A stretch of 13,250 bases of DNA, taken from the NCBI GenBank assembly GCA_035717365.1, contig DASTIS010000027.1, positions 1 to 13,250 on the forward strand, read 5' to 3'. This document shows, one piece after another, positions 12,449 to 13,250 of the stretch (position 1 is the first letter of the stretch; each line of letters starts with the position of its first letter). This stretch comes from 66-474 sp035717365. Its GTDB lineage: Bacteria > Pseudomonadota > Gammaproteobacteria > Xanthomonadales > Rhodanobacteraceae. A model generated the notes under the pieces. The model was not told the origin of the DNA, did not search any database, and saw only the letters and a program-made list of their open reading frames with translations. Both the position numbers and the translations under genes were made by a program.

Positions 12449-12645
12449 CACAAACCCCGCAGTCGAAACACCCGAAACAACGTCGTCACCACCCATGCAG
12501 GAATCCAGTGACGGCAGTACGCCCACATTGCGCCGCGCTTGACGGCGCGCCTCGCAGTCAAAGAGATCGCGCGACCGCCGACCGGACTGCGGTACGGCTG
12601 CTCCACGGGGCATGATTCCGTGGCGACGGCGCGCGGTGAACTCAT
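12448..12645 (-). CDS. Small hypothetical basic protein (65 aa)
   Basis: A 65-residue, arginine-rich protein of unknown function. The C-terminal part is aromatic and hydrophobic (MWAYCRHWIPAWVVTTLFRV) and could touch a membrane. ATG at 12645 shares ATGA with the preceding stop, and the TGA stop shares one base with the initiator start. Coupling at both ends is the main evidence that it is real; its composition is not typical of a known family. Confidence 0.55.
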   Translation of the reverse strand: MSSPRAVATESCPVEQPYRSPVGGRAISLTARRAVKRGAMWAYCRHWIPAWVVTTLFRVFRLRGL

Positions 12646-12842
12646 CTCAAGCCCTGCTCCCTTTCGAGCCGTGCCACCGTTTCCGGTGACCGGCACGCGT
12701 GCAGCGCGGTATGCGCTTTGGCTATGCTGTAGCGCACTGGTTGCGGGATCGACCTGTCACTCATCGCCCATTGCATCGCTTCGAGCGCAAGCTCGATCGT
12801 TCGTTCGCGGGTTCTGACGAGATGGAGCGCAGGCTTGTTCAT
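12642..12842 (-). CDS. Small hypothetical protein (66 aa)
   Basis: A 66-residue, probably helical protein (ERTIELALEAMQWAMSDRSI; VRYSIAKAHTALHACRSPET) with no family I recognise. ATG at 12842 shares ATGA with the stop of the 77-residue gene, and its own stop shares ATGA with the next start. It belongs to the early cluster before the initiator. Confidence 0.65.
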   Translation of the reverse strand: MNKPALHLVRTRERTIELALEAMQWAMSDRSIPQPVRYSIAKAHTALHACRSPETVARLEREQGLR

Positions 12843-13072
12843 GGATCCGCCACCCACCCAGGCTCATACCCGCGCGGCGTGAAGTACGCCATGTCGAAAT
12901 GCGCAGCAGGCGTCGCGATGAATTCCAGTTCGCGGATGGCGCGCAGCATCCCGGGATGTTCGTTTTCCTCGACCTTGGAGAGCTTGTCGGTGAGGAACGA
13001 TGCGCCGCCGAGGGCTGAACGCGGGTCGATTTCGCGCAGGGTGCCGTCCAGTGCGGTGGTGCAGATGTTCAT
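12839..13072 (-). CDS. Small hypothetical protein (77 aa)
   Basis: A 77-residue acidic protein (SALGGASFLTDKLSKVEENE, then ending YFTPRGYEPGWVADP) without a recognisable motif. I chose ATG at 13072, where ATGA is shared with the stop of the 30-residue membrane peptide gene. The longer frame to 13147 would run across that gene and begins with an unrelated basic stretch. Early-region phage gene of unknown role. Confidence 0.65.
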   Translation of the reverse strand: MNICTTALDGTLREIDPRSALGGASFLTDKLSKVEENEHPGMLRAIRELEFIATPAAHFDMAYFTPRGYEPGWVADP

Positions 13073-13161
13073 GGCTTTTGCCTGCCAAACAGGGTCGCGC
13101 GCAGCAGCCAGCCGATCGCGACGCCGGCCAGCAAGAACAGGTAGCACCAGAGGGGGATCAC
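13069..13161 (-). CDS. Very small membrane peptide (30 aa)
   Basis: A 30-residue peptide with one membrane segment (MIPLWCYLFLLAGVAIGWLL) and a basic tail (RATLFGRQKP), so the tail should lie in the cytoplasm. GTG at 13161 shares GTGA with the upstream stop, and its TGA shares ATGA with the next start. The double coupling is the reason to accept such a short gene. The function is unknown. Confidence 0.6.
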   Translation of the reverse strand: MIPLWCYLFLLAGVAIGWLLRATLFGRQKP

Positions 13162-13250
13162 GAAGCCACCTTGAGCCCTGCCCTTTCCATCCGGGCCAAC
13201 AGGCTGCGCAGGGTTTTTCCGGTCTCGACGAACTCGCGCTGGAGCGCGGC
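13158..13250 (-). CDS. Partial small protein, 5' end outside window
   Basis: The last 30 codons of an open frame run from the window edge to TGA at 13160-13158 (visible segment LQREFVETGKTLRSLLARME and a basic end). It looks helical, perhaps coiled coil. The stop overlaps a GTG start of the next gene. Too little is visible to name it. Confidence 0.5.
   Translation of the reverse strand, partial: AALQREFVETGKTLRSLLARMERAGLKVAS

Overview
This GC-rich window is an accessory region of a tailed double-stranded DNA phage or prophage that infects a Gram-negative host. A beta- or gammaproteobacterium (Burkholderia- or Xanthomonas-like) is my guess from base composition and gene style; no host gene is present to prove it. 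Every gene I accept lies on the minus strand. Genes are packed with ATGA or GTGA stop-start overlaps, so the window reads functionally from 13250 down to 1. The long plus-strand open frames are shadows caused by high GC.

Right part (13250 to 11732): a string of very small genes of unknown function leads into a lambda O-like replication initiator. Inside that gene are nine copies of the hexamer CGTGAC/GTCACG in two phased clusters, the larger next to a purine-rich tract on the coding strand. This is the layout of the lambda origin, and I interpret it as the phage replication origin.

Middle part (11735 to 6879): a T7 gp4/DnaB-type primase-helicase whose Toprim active site is split by a 317-residue intein. 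NinB, a Ref-type HNH nuclease, a RuvC-type resolvase, a 67-residue unknown and a 246-residue gene in the position of antiterminator Q follow. Just past that gene comes a sigma70-like promoter with an intrinsic terminator about 20 bases after the expected start of transcription, much like lambda pR'-tR'. A short, odd tRNA-Met-like gene follows, with a second terminator behind it.

Left part (6653 to 195): small Ig-like tail or baseplate proteins, two larger putative receptor-binding or tail-fibre proteins, then a lysis cassette (XhlA-like membrane protein, GH108 endolysin, two more small membrane proteins, Rz and Rz1 spanins) and an HNH endonuclease. HNH genes of this kind usually sit just before terminase. 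Here the phage sequence appears to stop at about position 91 in a cluster of three 15-bp repeats that looks like the end of a transposon, possibly IS21-like.

Together: the initiator would open the origin and load the spliced primase-helicase; NinB, Ref and RuvC would process recombination intermediates; a Q-like factor would let polymerase read through the terminators; and the tail-tip and lysis genes would be made late.
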